Positions 62,941 to 64,000 of a stretch of DNA of 64,000 nt are shown in pieces. How positions within the stretch are numbered: position 1 is the stretch's first letter; every line of letters starts with the position of its first letter. The notes beneath the pieces were generated by a model. The model did no database searches and was not told the DNA's origin. It saw only the letters and a list, made by a program, of their open reading frames with translations. The DNA is from Ostrinia nubilalis (taxonomy: Eukaryota > Arthropoda > Insecta > Lepidoptera > Crambidae): the NCBI RefSeq assembly GCF_963855985.1, contig NC_087108.1:12170001-12234000 (forward strand), written 5' to 3'. A program made the translations under genes and the position numbers.

Positions 62941-64000
62941 CCGACCATAAAGCATACAACGTGCCCTTGCGAATGCCTACTACGTGCTGTCGTATCTCTT
63001 ATTTCGGATAGACTTATAGTCAAATAGAATCGTCCAGTAATTTTTTTTTTTTGGTGTCAAAAAGTGTTTACAAATATTGCAGGTAACTTTAGCTAGGTGA
63101 AGTTGCTTACAAAAATTTTTGAGGTCAAAAAGAGGTGTTTAGAAAAATCTGGATTAGTTCCGAGTTCTAGGGGAGACTTTGCCCCAAAATAAAAAGGATT
63201 TAATTTTCCGCCTCTTCATAGCAATGAAGTTAAACGACATAGCTCGACAATGTTAGATAGAGTTACTGACGCCTTTTATTTTTAGTTAGTTGCAAGATAG
63301 TTTGCTCGATTTCAATACTTTTTTGTTGAGTCAAAGTTGCACTTTAGGGCTAAATTAACCCGCATCTATAATTTATTGTTTGAATTAAAACAAGTGAAAA
63401 TTTTATTTACTACTCACCGATGCCATTTTTGTATTATCATGCGACTGACATGAGTCAGCAATGCATTCTTTTAATGGCAAATTTTATTACTCACCCGTTG
63501 GTTGTGGAAAATCCTATACCTTTTTACACAGATTGGTGAACTAAATAGTATGTTTAATAGGAACACAGATCATTTGAAGACAAAAGCTTGTAAAAAGCTT
63601 TGTTTAAATAGCCCTACCCACTTGATGCACCGAAGACCAAAGTCTCAAAGAAAGTTGGCTCGTCGGTAGATAGTGATTTATGGTGCTCCTTGGGTAAGAC
63701 TTACGTCTAGCAATGTTGCCAACTTGCCATAGTCTGAAATGATATTGGTGAAAGTCATATTTCTGTTGACGCCTTATTCAAACTACGGAAATGAATGACA
63801 CATATTTTCTACCGTGGGAAAGAACTGTACATGGGATTCCCTTGACATTGATGTCGTCGAAATCTAATGTCAAACTTAATGTCAACGATCGGTGACGTTA
63901 AGTTTGAGAACCGTTATCTTATCGAAAAATCGATCAAGTGTTTCAAGTGGACGCCTTTTAAATTGGGAAGTACCAAAAATAGGATACTAAATACTTTATG
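62941..64000. other. unique AT-rich DNA with one quasi-palindrome
   Basis: 63870-63907 is a 38-base quasi-palindrome around cgatcg (tcaaacttaatgtcaacga against its inverse, two differences). No gene recognised to the end of the window. Confidence 0.45.

Overview
This window looks like nuclear DNA from a moth or butterfly (Lepidoptera). The evidence is its repeats: many short Helitron-type elements ending in CTAG, 3' stubs of an RTE-type endonuclease/reverse-transcriptase retrotransposon, two tRNA-derived SINE families, and several terminal-inverted-repeat MITEs of kinds I know from lepidopteran genomes. Single-copy DNA is AT-rich, with no bacterial-style operons or ribosome binding sites. I found no complete host gene. 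The window reads as intergenic or long-intron DNA. The nearest things to host coding sequence are a candidate minus-strand terminal exon (17435-17616) and a weak candidate for a small secreted or membrane protein ORF (58764-59060).

Layout. 1-8 kb: mostly unique AT-rich DNA with one MITE, LINE 3' tails, an RTE stub inserted in another RTE stub (4.0-4.4 kb), a Helitron (4.85 kb) and a perfect 60-bp palindrome (6.1 kb). 8-11.1 kb: dense repeats, with a MITE, a Helitron whose empty site survives in a nearby paralogous copy, a 1.18-kb TIR element holding another repeat, and an inverted pair of MITE/LINE-tail units. 11.6-17.1 kb: RTE stubs, two TA-flanked MITEs (one carrying CRE-type TGACGTCA in both termini) and a second LINE C-terminus. 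17.4-19 kb: the candidate exon, then a LINE RT C-terminus whose tail became a 210-bp AAAT/GAAT microsatellite. 19-30 kb: MITEs, a full tRNA-derived SINE, RTE micro-insertions and a repeat pair differing by a micro-inversion. 30-38 kb: a MITE, a 298-bp tandem duplication, four Helitrons, and an LTR with primer-binding site on the minus strand. 38-50 kb: more Helitrons, MITEs and RTE stubs, and a piggyBac-like element (48.06-49.00 kb). 50-64 kb: a decayed mariner-like element (53.88-54.81 kb), a full-length SINE next to a MITE that was split by an RTE insertion, and further Helitrons, RTE stubs and SINE fragments.

The strongest story is the insertion history. At least ten RTE stubs have recognisable 10-13 bp target-site duplications, including copies only 37, 54 and 72 bp long. 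Several elements are nested, which gives a relative order of insertion. I did not find a new multi-gene biological system and do not claim one. Family labels (RTE-a, RTE-b, SINE-1, repeat G and so on) are mine, for use within this window. Class assignments rest on visible motifs, termini and target-site duplications; no database search was possible.
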